Source: Taibaiella sp.
GTDB taxonomy: Bacteria; Bacteroidota; Bacteroidia; Chitinophagales; Chitinophagaceae
Reading direction: 5' to 3'
DNA: 8,756 nt
Assembly (NCBI GenBank): GCA_019454705.1
Contig: JACFNS010000075.1
Coordinates: 1-8,756, forward strand
Shown here piece by piece: positions 1-6,443 of this stretch; the first letter of the stretch is position 1; each line of letters opens with the position of its first letter. The position numbers and the translations under genes were made by a program. The notes beneath the pieces are model-generated. The model was not told the origin of the DNA. It made no database searches and worked only from the letters and a program-made list of their open reading frames with translations.

Positions 1-24
1 GCAACACTATTAAGAAAAGCTTAT

Positions 25-52
25 GACTCCCGACATTCGACTCCCGACTCAC
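25..52. repeat. Heptanucleotide tandem repeat, four units
   Basis: The 28 bases divide into four 7-base units with the same phase: GACTCCC (25-31), GACATTC (32-38), GACTCCC (39-45) and GACTCAC (46-52). Units one and three are identical, and all four begin with GAC and end with C. The array sits in the leader of the S41 protease gene, ending 48 bases before its ATG. It has no good dyad symmetry, so it is not a hairpin terminator. Its function is unknown; it may be a remnant of a dispersed intergenic repeat or a slippage product. Confidence 0.6.
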
Positions 53-100
53 GCTTGACAATATTTTCGTAGTTTTCAGGTTCGTATTATATACTTGATT

Positions 101-1795
101 ATGTTTAAGAAAATAAAGAATAAAATATATAAGTTCAGGGGAGTAGCAGCAGGTTTCCTGCTGGCTACAGTGTGTTTCGTATCTATACAGGCCTCCCGTA
201 CAGATTCTTATTTCGAAGTGTCTAAAAACCTCGACATATTCAACAATGTGTTGAAGGAGCTGAGTACATTTTACGTGGATCCCATAGAACCCGGCAAGCT
301 TATCAAAACCGGCATCGACGAAATGCTCCAAACCCTCGACCCCTATACTAACTACATCACTGAGTCAGACATCGAGGAATATGAATTTCAGACAACGGGC
401 AGGTACGGCGGCATTGGCGCCAATATGCGCAAGGCTGAGGATAAAGTGTTTGTAGGCGATATACACGAGGGCAGCCCTGCCGACAGGGCGGGCCTGCACC
501 CGGGAGACGAGGTAATAACCATAGCGGGCAAAGAAGTAGGAGGCAAAGAGATTGACGAAATCAGCGTATTGCTCAAGGGCTCGCCAGGCACGCAGGTCGT
601 AATGAAGGTAAAAGATGTATACACTGGTAATACCGAGGAGAAAACTATTATCCGTAGCGAGATAGAACTCTCCAGCGTGCCTTACTCCAGCTTGCTGGGC
701 GCTAACAAGGATATTGCTTATGTCAAGCTCACGCAGTTTACACCGCATTGCAGCAGGCTCGTAAAAGCCCAGCTCGATAGCCTGAAGAAAGCCCAGCCAA
801 ACCTGGATGGCGTAGTGTTGGATCTGCGCGGTAACCCCGGTGGGCTGTTGGACGAGGCTGTGTCTATCTGCAACCTCTTCATTGAAAAAGGCCAATTGGT
901 AGTAAGCACTAAGGGAAGGGTAAAGGAATGGGAGCACGACTTCAAAACCACATCGCAACCCTGGGATACTAAAATACCGGTAACTGTACTCATTAATGGT
1001 GGTTCAGCATCCGCATCCGAAATAGTGGCAGGCACCCTGCAAGATTTGGATAGGGCCGTAGTGGTAGGTGAACGCTCATTTGGCAAGGGCCTGGTGCAAA
1101 CAACGCGCAACCTGGGCTACAATGCCCGCCTCAAACTGACAACGGCTAAGTACTATACTCCTAGTGGCAGGTGTATACAAACACTGGACTATGCTAATCG
1201 CAACGAAGATGGCAGCGCAGGTACCGTACCTGACTCGCTGAGGAAAGAATATAAAACCTTGGCAGGCCGCAAGGTGTTGGGCAGTGGTGGTGTAGAGCCC
1301 GATGTAAAGGTAATAGACACGCCACCGGGCAAACTGGCCATCACGCTCTATGTCAAGGGTTATTTCTTTGACTATGCCACCATCTATGCCAAAAAGAACA
1401 AAACTATACCAGCGGCAGGGCAGTTTGCTATAGATAATAATACATACAGCGAGTTTGTAAACTGGGTGGAGAAGAAAGACTATACCTACAAATCAGAAAC
1501 AGAAATCCGCCTTGACTCGCTGAAGAGCGCCGCCGTGCGCGAAAAGTATTATGCCGATATAGAAACCCAGTACAAAGACCTGGCGGCAAAACTGAAAAGG
1601 GATAAAAAGCAGGACCTGGAAAAACACCGCAGGGAGATAACACAGATACTGGAGAGCGAAATAGTATCGCGCTACTACTACATGCGTGGCCGCGCTGAGC
1701 ACAGCCTGAAGGATGACCTGCAGATGGATAAAGCACTCACGCTGCTGGAGAAACCGACAGACTACCAGGCATTGCTGAGGAAGCCGGCTAATTAA
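101..1795 (+). CDS. S41 family C-terminal processing peptidase (CtpA/Prc type)
   Basis: A periplasmic, membrane-anchored serine protease of 564 residues that would trim or degrade envelope proteins from their C-termini. A basic N-terminus and hydrophobic segment at about residues 13-31 form a signal anchor. A PDZ domain follows at about 98-185, with the carboxylate-binding loop at YGGIGANM (102-109). The S41 core spans roughly 195-375. It contains DLRGNPGG (241-248), the nucleophile Ser304 in SASASE, and the general base Lys329 in FGKG, exactly 25 residues downstream as in E. coli Prc, with Gln333 nearby. The catalytic set is complete. Residues from about 430 form a charged, helix-rich tail typical of Bacteroidetes members. 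The reading frame can be extended to a TTG at 95, but the ATG at 101 was chosen; neither has a strong ribosome binding site. No convincing promoter is visible in the 100 bases upstream. Its natural substrate cannot be read from the sequence. Confidence 0.95.
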   Translation: MFKKIKNKIYKFRGVAAGFLLATVCFVSIQASRTDSYFEVSKNLDIFNNVLKELSTFYVDPIEPGKLIKTGIDEMLQTLDPYTNYITESDIEEYEFQTTGRYGGIGANMRKAEDKVFVGDIHEGSPADRAGLHPGDEVITIAGKEVGGKEIDEISVLLKGSPGTQVVMKVKDVYTGNTEEKTIIRSEIELSSVPYSSLLGANKDIAYVKLTQFTPHCSRLVKAQLDSLKKAQPNLDGVVLDLRGNPGGLLDEAVSICNLFIEKGQLVVSTKGRVKEWEHDFKTTSQPWDTKIPVTVLINGGSASASEIVAGTLQDLDRAVVVGERSFGKGLVQTTRNLGYNARLKLTTAKYYTPSGRCIQTLDYANRNEDGSAGTVPDSLRKEYKTLAGRKVLGSGGVEPDVKVIDTPPGKLAITLYVKGYFFDYATIYAKKNKTIPAAGQFAIDNNTYSEFVNWVEKKDYTYKSETEIRLDSLKSAAVREKYYADIETQYKDLAAKLKRDKKQDLEKHRREITQILESEIVSRYYYMRGRAEHSLKDDLQMDKALTLLEKPTDYQALLRKPAN

Positions 1796-1804
1796 TATCA
1801 GGAA

Positions 1805-3301
1805 TTAGAGTTTCCACGATGCCAGTGCATCGGCTATCTTTCGATCATTGCCCAGGCGGGGCACTTTGTTCTGTCCACCCAGCTTGCCTTGAGATTTCAT
1901 GTACTCAATAAAGGCGTGTGGCTGCATGGGCCTTATCTTTAGTGGTTGCAGTATGCCGCCGCGTACCAGGTCGTCGTAGTAGCTATTCTTGCTACGCAGG
2001 TGGTTGTCAATGCTTAGAGAGAAGGCCTGCATATCGTCGGGTACGCGCTCAAATTCTACAAACCACTCATGGTAGGGTAGCCCCTCAGCAGCTTGTACCA
2101 TAGGCGCTACAGTAAATTCAATGATATGCGCATTGTGCTCTTTAGCTGCTTGCAGCATGGCGTATTCTACCTCTTCGCCTATCACATGCTCGCCAAAGGC
2201 GGATATGAAATGCTTGGTGCGGCCTGATACTACCAGCCTGTAAGGGTTGGTACTTACAAAGCGAACAGTGTCGCCTATATTGTAGCCCCACAGCCCGGCA
2301 TTGCTGTTGATGATGAGTGCATAATTCTCGCCCACTTGTACGTCTTTCAGGGTAAGGCGCGTGGGGTTGTCGTTGAAGATTTCGGCTGCCGGCACAAACT
2401 CGTAGAAGATACCCGAGTTGGTATTCAGCAGCAAACCTTCCTGGTCCAATGTATCCTGGAAGGCGAAGAAACCCTCTGATGCGGGGAAGGTCTCCAGCAT
2501 GTCCACGTGCGTGCCCAGGCTTTGCATCATCTTGCTTTTGTAGGGCTCAAAGTTCACGCCGCCCTGCACTATTACTTGCAGTTTGGGAAACAGCTCTTTG
2601 ATGGAAGACTTGCCGCTCTTCTCCAGCAGCCAGTCGAAGTACATCTGCACCCAGGGCGGTATGCCGCTTATCAGGCGCATGTCTTTGCTGATGGTCTCTT
2701 CCACTATCTTGGCCAGCTTGGTTTCCCAGTCTTCTATGCAGTTGGTTTCGAAGCTGGGGAGTTGGTTGCCGCGCAAGTAGCCCGGTACAAAGTGGTTGAC
2801 AATGCCGCTGAGCCTACCCGTTGGTATGCCCGCTATCCGCTCCAGCACAGGCGAGCCCGACAGGAATATCATCTTGCCATCGGCAAAGTTGGTATTGCCG
2901 CTCTCCACCATGTAGCACAGCAGGGCGTTCTTGGCGGTGTCTATATGGTTGTGTATCGAGTCTTTGGATATGGGTATGTACTTGGTGCCACTGGTTGTAC
3001 CCGACGTTTTTGCAAAGTACATCGGCTTGCCTTTCCACAGTACATTCTGCTGGCCTTCCTTTATCTTATCTATGTATGGACTGAAGGCTTCATAATCGCG
3101 CACAGGGATGGCAGCTTTGTATTCGTTGTAGCTGCGTATTTCTGCAAATCTGTGTTCCTGTCCGAAGGTAGTTTTGCCCGCGTTCTTCAGCAGGTATTGC
3201 ATAATTGCTTCCTGGTGCGCTACAGCCATTCCCATCTCCTTCCTGATACGGCTATGTATCAACGAAGCATAAGGTTTTGCTAATAGTGATTTTAACTTCA
3301 T
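1805..3301 (-). CDS. GH3 auxin-responsive promoter family protein (acyl-acid amido synthetase-like)
   Basis: A cytoplasmic ANL-superfamily enzyme homologue of 498 residues, full length for bacterial GH3 proteins. Plant GH3 enzymes adenylate an acyl acid such as auxin or jasmonate and join it to an amino acid. The substrate of the bacterial branch is not known to me. The ATP-binding motifs are present in order: TSGTTSGTKYIP (99-110, phosphate loop), TFPASEGF (271-278, position of the adenine/ribose motif) and YNIGDTVRF (340-348). The hinge segment GRTKHFISAFGEHV (360-373) then leads into the C-terminal lid. Lys479 in GGQNKVPR sits where the lid lysine of plant GH3 proteins occurs. These residues suggest an active adenylating enzyme. 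The ATG at 3299-3301 has no clear Shine-Dalgarno sequence, which is common in this phylum. The gene is divergent from the membrane-protein gene at 3389, and its stop lies 9 bases from the S41 protease stop. No partner gene for substrate supply is visible, so a pathway cannot be assigned. Confidence 0.92.
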   Translation of the reverse strand: MKLKSLLAKPYASLIHSRIRKEMGMAVAHQEAIMQYLLKNAGKTTFGQEHRFAEIRSYNEYKAAIPVRDYEAFSPYIDKIKEGQQNVLWKGKPMYFAKTSGTTSGTKYIPISKDSIHNHIDTAKNALLCYMVESGNTNFADGKMIFLSGSPVLERIAGIPTGRLSGIVNHFVPGYLRGNQLPSFETNCIEDWETKLAKIVEETISKDMRLISGIPPWVQMYFDWLLEKSGKSSIKELFPKLQVIVQGGVNFEPYKSKMMQSLGTHVDMLETFPASEGFFAFQDTLDQEGLLLNTNSGIFYEFVPAAEIFNDNPTRLTLKDVQVGENYALIINSNAGLWGYNIGDTVRFVSTNPYRLVVSGRTKHFISAFGEHVIGEEVEYAMLQAAKEHNAHIIEFTVAPMVQAAEGLPYHEWFVEFERVPDDMQAFSLSIDNHLRSKNSYYDDLVRGGILQPLKIRPMQPHAFIEYMKSQGKLGGQNKVPRLGNDRKIADALASWKL

Positions 3302-3321
3302 CAGAACAATTCAGCGGACGG

Positions 3322-3335
3322 TAAAGTTAACTTTA
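3322..3335. promoter_or_regulatory. Perfect 14-base palindrome in divergent spacer
   Basis: TAAAGTTAACTTTA reads identically on both strands and is centred on GTTAAC. It lies in the 87-base spacer between the divergent GH3 gene (start at 3301) and the membrane-protein gene (start at 3389), about 20 bases from the GH3 ATG. That position suits an operator for a dimeric regulator. No regulator gene is adjacent. AT-rich palindromes of this size also occur by chance, so the assignment is tentative. Confidence 0.35.
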
Positions 3336-3388
3336 TTCGGGCAAAGCTGCATTATTTAACTATTTTAGTAGGTGAACCGGTTACACAT

Positions 3389-4762
3389 ATGAATACACGC
3401 ATATATACCCTAGTGTCCATCATTATTGCATCGCTCTTGTTGATGTGGTATGCTTTATACAATGGTTTTCCCCTGGTAACCGGCGATACCGGCGCTTATA
3501 TATATTTCACGTTCGATTTCCAGGTGTTAAAAGATCGGTCTTCCTTTTATTCCATATGGCTAGCCCTCGCAGGTCTCAGAACATTACAGTTTGTAGGTAT
3601 AACTGGTAGCTTGTGGTTGCCGGTGTTCTTTCAGTGTATATTAGTGGCAGTGCTTTTTCTTCGTTACTACCGTATGTTAGGCAATGATGCAGTTGTTAAA
3701 ACATCGGGTTACTTGTTAGCTATAGTGTTAGTGGCTATTGCTACGGGGGTATCTTTTATAGTGGCCTATATCATGCCCGATATGTTTGTAGCCATACTGC
3801 TATTGGCCATACTACTGTATCTATATGACAATGAACCTTCAACAAAATTGTCATTACTATATCTCGGCCTTATAGGCTTTTCCATGCTGGTACACTATTC
3901 TCATTTTCTCATCGTACCTGTGTTTTGTATACTTATGTTATTGTATGCGCAAGTCACAAATCAACTTTCTGTAAAGGCTCGGCTGGGGAAGGTATTGAGT
4001 ATTTCTGCTGTATGCTGGGTATTAATGTGCAGCATTAATGCCGTCTATGGATTGGGTTTCACACTATCGCCGGGCTCTCATGTATTCATGGCCGGTAAGC
4101 TGATAGAAACCGGCACTATCAAAAAATACCTGGATGAGCAATGTGCTGAAAAACACTACAAATTATGTACATATAAAAACGAATTGCCTGAGAGGGCCTA
4201 CCAGTGCATATGGGACGATAACGGGGCATTTAAACACATAGGCGGCTGGGACAGCAGTGCGGCAGAGCATAAGGCCATCATCAGGGATGTTTTTACAACA
4301 CCGCGTTATGCTATACATTTTGCGGGGCAAGCATTAAAAGATACATGGGAGCAGCTACAGTTTATGTATGTGGAAGGAAATGGACAGGCATTTAATGAAA
4401 CTTCGGCTCCATACATGAGTATTGAAAAGCATATTAAAGCCGAGCTTCCCCAATTTGTGAAATCGCGTCAGCAAAAGCAGACAATTGATAACAGTACATG
4501 GGCGAATATCCAGTTGGTGTTACTGATTTTTTCGTCGTTGTGGGTTTTGTTGCTTTTGTTTAAGGGTTCTTTACAGAAGCACATTACTCATGTGTATATG
4601 GCAATACTTTTATTCGTGGCCTGCAATGCTTTTGTGACAGCAAGTTTTGCTAATGTATTGGACAGGTTACAGATCCGTGTTTTTTGGGTGCTACCCGCCA
4701 CCAATATCTTCGTGTTGGTAAATTATTATTGGGCGAAGTGTAAATACTCCCTATTGAGCTGA
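3389..4762 (+). CDS. Polytopic membrane protein, GT-C glycosyltransferase-like, function unknown
   Basis: A 457-residue inner-membrane protein. Hydrophobic segments lie at about 5-25, 55-70, 73-95, 105-125, 130-147, 155-187, 202-222, 375-392, 400-422 and 431-449. A long hydrophilic loop at about 225-372 probably faces the periplasm. The first extracytoplasmic loop carries NGFPLVTGDTGAY (25-37), where Asp33 sits like the conserved acidic residue of GT-C lipid-sugar-dependent glycosyltransferases. The large loop contains LCTYKNELPERAYQCIWD (259-276) with cysteines 252, 260 and 273 close together. The last helix begins DRLQIRVFWVLP (425-436). From memory, similar motif sets occur in uncharacterised bacterial membrane proteins, but I cannot name the family. 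The ATG is preceded by AGGTGA at 3370-3375, a reasonable ribosome binding site with slightly long spacing. The gene is visibly more AT-rich than its GH3 and S41 neighbours. Its last 12 bases overlap the convergent DUF4783 gene. The membrane-protein call is firm; the glycosyltransferase link is inference. Confidence 0.8.
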   Translation: MNTRIYTLVSIIIASLLLMWYALYNGFPLVTGDTGAYIYFTFDFQVLKDRSSFYSIWLALAGLRTLQFVGITGSLWLPVFFQCILVAVLFLRYYRMLGNDAVVKTSGYLLAIVLVAIATGVSFIVAYIMPDMFVAILLLAILLYLYDNEPSTKLSLLYLGLIGFSMLVHYSHFLIVPVFCILMLLYAQVTNQLSVKARLGKVLSISAVCWVLMCSINAVYGLGFTLSPGSHVFMAGKLIETGTIKKYLDEQCAEKHYKLCTYKNELPERAYQCIWDDNGAFKHIGGWDSSAAEHKAIIRDVFTTPRYAIHFAGQALKDTWEQLQFMYVEGNGQAFNETSAPYMSIEKHIKAELPQFVKSRQQKQTIDNSTWANIQLVLLIFSSLWVLLLLFKGSLQKHITHVYMAILLFVACNAFVTASFANVLDRLQIRVFWVLPATNIFVLVNYYWAKCKYSLLS

Positions 4763-5167
4763 TTTCTTATCAATTTTCTCGAAACGCAGTTGTCTAATGA
4801 GAAACTTGTTGTCGTTTAACTTTATGACGACGTATAGTTGATACTGGCCAGAAGAAGTGTGCAGGTCGCCAATAGCATATTGGGCATTGGTAGCAGTATT
4901 GCCACCCTGAGCCACATTGAACTCGCGTACAACATTCTTACTGAAGAAATCTTTCAAAATAATTTCAGCCTGAGATGAACTGTAGCTGGCTTGGTTGTTA
5001 TTTATGTTGATATCAACAGTTTTATCCAAATATTTAGCAAGGCCGGTAACGTTACCACCCCTGATATATTGTACTACCTCCTGCAACGGCTCTTGTGCCT
5101 GCACGATGGCAGATACAGAGAACATGCACAATATGGTAATCAAAACTCTTTTGTAAAAATTCTTCAT
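4751..5167 (-). CDS. Secreted DUF4783 domain protein
   Basis: A 138-residue exported protein. Residues 1-24 form a signal peptide (basic MKNFYKR, hydrophobic core, probable cleavage after VQA at 22-24). There is no lipobox cysteine at the cleavage site, so it should be soluble in the periplasm or secreted. The mature part matches the Bacteroidetes DUF4783 pattern, an NTF2-like small alpha+beta fold: a short helix ending in GGN (37-39), VDININN (51-57), SYSSSQAEIILKDFF (61-75), AQYAIGDLHTSSGQYQLYVVIK (95-116, read in two parts) and FLIRQLRFEK (122-131). The molecular function is unknown. The frame extends to a TTG at 5173, but ATG at 5167 is preferred because GAAGG at 5180-5176 then lies 8 bases upstream. 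A stronger AAGGAG lies at 5188-5183. The 3' end overlaps the convergent membrane-protein gene by 12 bases. A plausible promoter is at 5193-5223. Confidence 0.88.
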   Translation of the reverse strand: MKNFYKRVLITILCMFSVSAIVQAQEPLQEVVQYIRGGNVTGLAKYLDKTVDININNNQASYSSSQAEIILKDFFSKNVVREFNVAQGGNTATNAQYAIGDLHTSSGQYQLYVVIKLNDNKFLIRQLRFEKIDKKSAQ

Positions 5168-5192
5168 CGGCAAAACCTTCAGCTCCTTTTAG

Positions 5193-5223
5193 CAAAATTT
5201 AATACAGCAAAAAACCTGCCAAA
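5193..5223 (-). promoter_or_regulatory. Candidate Bacteroidetes promoter for the DUF4783 gene
   Basis: On the minus strand TTTG (5223-5220) is followed after 19 bases by AAATTTTG (5200-5193). The Bacteroidetes sigma-ABfr consensus is TTTG near -33 and TAnnTTTG near -7, so only the first base of the -7 element differs and the spacing is right. Transcription would start near 5188, about 20 bases before the ATG at 5167. AT-rich DNA gives such matches by chance fairly often. Confidence 0.4.
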
Positions 5224-5315
5224 ATCACTTTTCTTTTAACTTACCATTGGCAATTTAAATAAAAATTATCACAAAAACACTAACAAATATAAAAAATTAC
5301 TATGTTAATGTTAAA

Positions 5316-5328
5316 TAACTAATAGTTA
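5316..5328. repeat. Small dyad TAACTA-A-TAGTTA
   Basis: Six-base arms TAACTA (5316-5321) and TAGTTA (5323-5328) flank a single A. The element is AT-rich and short; it could be half of an operator but may be chance. Confidence 0.2.
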
Positions 5329-5335
5329 ATAAAAC

Positions 5336-5397
5336 GAGTATGCATTACAATTTATTAACGAGTATTTCATTCTAATACTCATTTAAACTTTGAGTAT
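5336..5397. promoter_or_regulatory. Cluster of four GAGTAT elements upstream of L,D-transpeptidase gene
   Basis: GAGTAT occurs on the plus strand at 5336-5341, 5360-5365 and 5392-5397, and inverted as ATACTC at 5375-5380. The first two lie within an identical 9-base direct repeat AACGAGTAT (5333-5341 and 5357-5365), starting 24 bases apart. The third and fourth form a 7-base inverted repeat ATACTCA / TGAGTAT (5375-5381 and 5391-5397) with a 9-base spacer. The cluster ends 27 bases before the candidate -33 element of the L,D-transpeptidase promoter, a natural position for an activator or repressor. No regulator is identified. Confidence 0.4.
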
Positions 5398-5424
5398 ATT
5401 GATAGAAGTCATACAGATATGTTG

Positions 5425-5454
5425 TTTGTTGCACTAATATTAATAGTAATTTAG
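5425..5454 (+). promoter_or_regulatory. Candidate Bacteroidetes promoter for the L,D-transpeptidase gene
   Basis: TTTG (5425-5428) is followed after 18 bases by TAATTTAG (5447-5454), one mismatch from the TAnnTTTG -7 consensus of Bacteroidetes. Transcription would begin near 5460, leaving a leader of only about 7 bases before the ATG at 5467. Either the leader is very short or the true start differs. Confidence 0.4.
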
Positions 5455-5466
5455 TACAGGATAATA

Positions 5467-6384
5467 ATGAAATACTTACTACCTACTGTAATATGCTGGT
5501 TGGTGCATATTATGACATTTGCACAAGGATATGTAGACCAGGAAAGGGTGTATAGTCTTATAAATGAGCAGGTTAAAAATGTAAATTCTATCAATAGAGT
5601 AAACTGGCATCAATATGAATATAAAGACCATATTGAGGGTAATAAATTAGGTAACTGGGGTGAATTCCTCGCTCATATTGACTCAATGCCGGGTTATCAT
5701 AAAGAAATGAGGCGGTATATTGTAGAGATGAGTAACCGTGTCACGGGCGATAATTTCAAAAATGGGATGACGCTGCTTATCCCTGATTCTTTCCCCAGCG
5801 ACTTCAAAGCATATAGCCCGTATCCCTTCACATACTCTCCTGCAGATACGCTCCCTAAACTATTTATCATCGATAAGTTTACCCAAACGTTTGGTGCATA
5901 CGAGTATGGCAAGCTTGTAAGGTGGGGGCTATTATCATCCGGCAAGGAAAACGACCTGACACCACCGGGCCGGTACAATTTCAACTGGAAAGATGAGCAC
6001 AGGTTCTCCAATGCAGCCCCTCCGGGTGAGGAGTGGGAGATGTTTTACGTATTCAATTTTCAGTCTAAGTGGGGCGTACATGTGCATCAGTATGCATTGC
6101 CAATAGGAAGGCCAGCCTCTCATGGCTGCGTGAGGCTGGCGTTGGCAGACGCAATATGGAATTTCTACTGGGCTAATGAGTGGCAGCATGAAAAAGGCAG
6201 GTTGGTACGTAATGGTACACCTGTAATGGTATTGCATGATAACCCCAGAGGTAAAGCTGTGCATTGGCAGATAAAAAGCAGTAAAGCAGTAAGCCTCGTG
6301 GAGCTGCCTGCCCGACTTGAAGATGTTCCTGAAGGAATATATTCTACAATTTCTCACAAGGTACCCTGGCTGAGCGGCTGGTAA
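5467..6384 (+). CDS. L,D-transpeptidase, YkuD domain, secreted
   Basis: A 305-residue exported enzyme of the YkuD (L,D-transpeptidase) family. These enzymes make 3-3 peptide cross-links in peptidoglycan or attach proteins to it, using a catalytic cysteine. Residues 1-19 form a signal peptide with likely cleavage near TFA/Q (17-20). Residues 20-128 are a family-specific N-terminal region that ends in NGMTLLIPDSF (99-109). The catalytic domain runs from about 131 (LFIIDKFTQTFGAYEYG) to 256. His205 in GVHVHQ lies 13 residues before Ser218, and Cys221 with His219 and Arg223 complete the SHGCVRL signature (218-224), so the active site is intact. Residues 257-305 are a C-terminal extension without a recognised domain. 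The ATG has only a weak AGG upstream (5458-5460). Two stop codons in tandem, TAA then TAG (6382-6387), end it. A GAF protein gene follows on the same strand after 59 bases. The 5' third is clearly AT-rich. Confidence 0.93.
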   Translation: MKYLLPTVICWLVHIMTFAQGYVDQERVYSLINEQVKNVNSINRVNWHQYEYKDHIEGNKLGNWGEFLAHIDSMPGYHKEMRRYIVEMSNRVTGDNFKNGMTLLIPDSFPSDFKAYSPYPFTYSPADTLPKLFIIDKFTQTFGAYEYGKLVRWGLLSSGKENDLTPPGRYNFNWKDEHRFSNAAPPGEEWEMFYVFNFQSKWGVHVHQYALPIGRPASHGCVRLALADAIWNFYWANEWQHEKGRLVRNGTPVMVLHDNPRGKAVHWQIKSSKAVSLVELPARLEDVPEGIYSTISHKVPWLSGW

Positions 6385-6443
6385 TAGTTTTTCTGTGACT
6401 AATGAACTTTTACCCTATGTTTTACGTAATATGATCTTTGATA

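Larger units (their letters stand above)
5168..5466. other. AT-rich divergent intergenic region, 299 bases
   Basis: No convincing coding sequence lies between the starts of the DUF4783 gene (-) and the L,D-transpeptidase gene (+). The stretch is strongly AT-rich, especially 5230-5400. It holds a minus-strand promoter candidate (5193-5223), a small dyad (5316-5328), a cluster of four GAGTAT elements (5336-5397) and a plus-strand promoter candidate (5425-5454). The middle part (about 5230-5310) shows only poly-A and poly-T runs that I cannot assign. No riboswitch or structured RNA is recognisable. Confidence 0.75.

Noticed and set aside
1..72. Possible tail of an upstream gene (frame 1 is open to TAG at 70-72; frame 2 ends at TAA 11-13).
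   Set aside because: The stretch in frame 1 crosses the heptamer repeat and shows no recognisable protein; too little is visible to choose a frame.
62..97. Possible -7 elements TATTTTCG and TATACTTG upstream of the S41 gene.
   Set aside because: No TTTG lies at a suitable distance upstream of either, so a promoter was not called.
2507..3283. Long plus-strand open frame antisense to the GH3 gene (258 codons).
   Set aside because: It lies entirely within a clearly conserved gene on the other strand and its product has no recognisable domain; it is a shadow frame. The same holds for the antisense frames at 365-958 and 8032-8592.
6392..6440. Promoter-like elements before the GAF gene (TCTG with TATGTTTT, or GATCTTTG).
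   Set aside because: Each candidate mismatches at two or more important positions or would place the transcript start at or after the chosen ATG.
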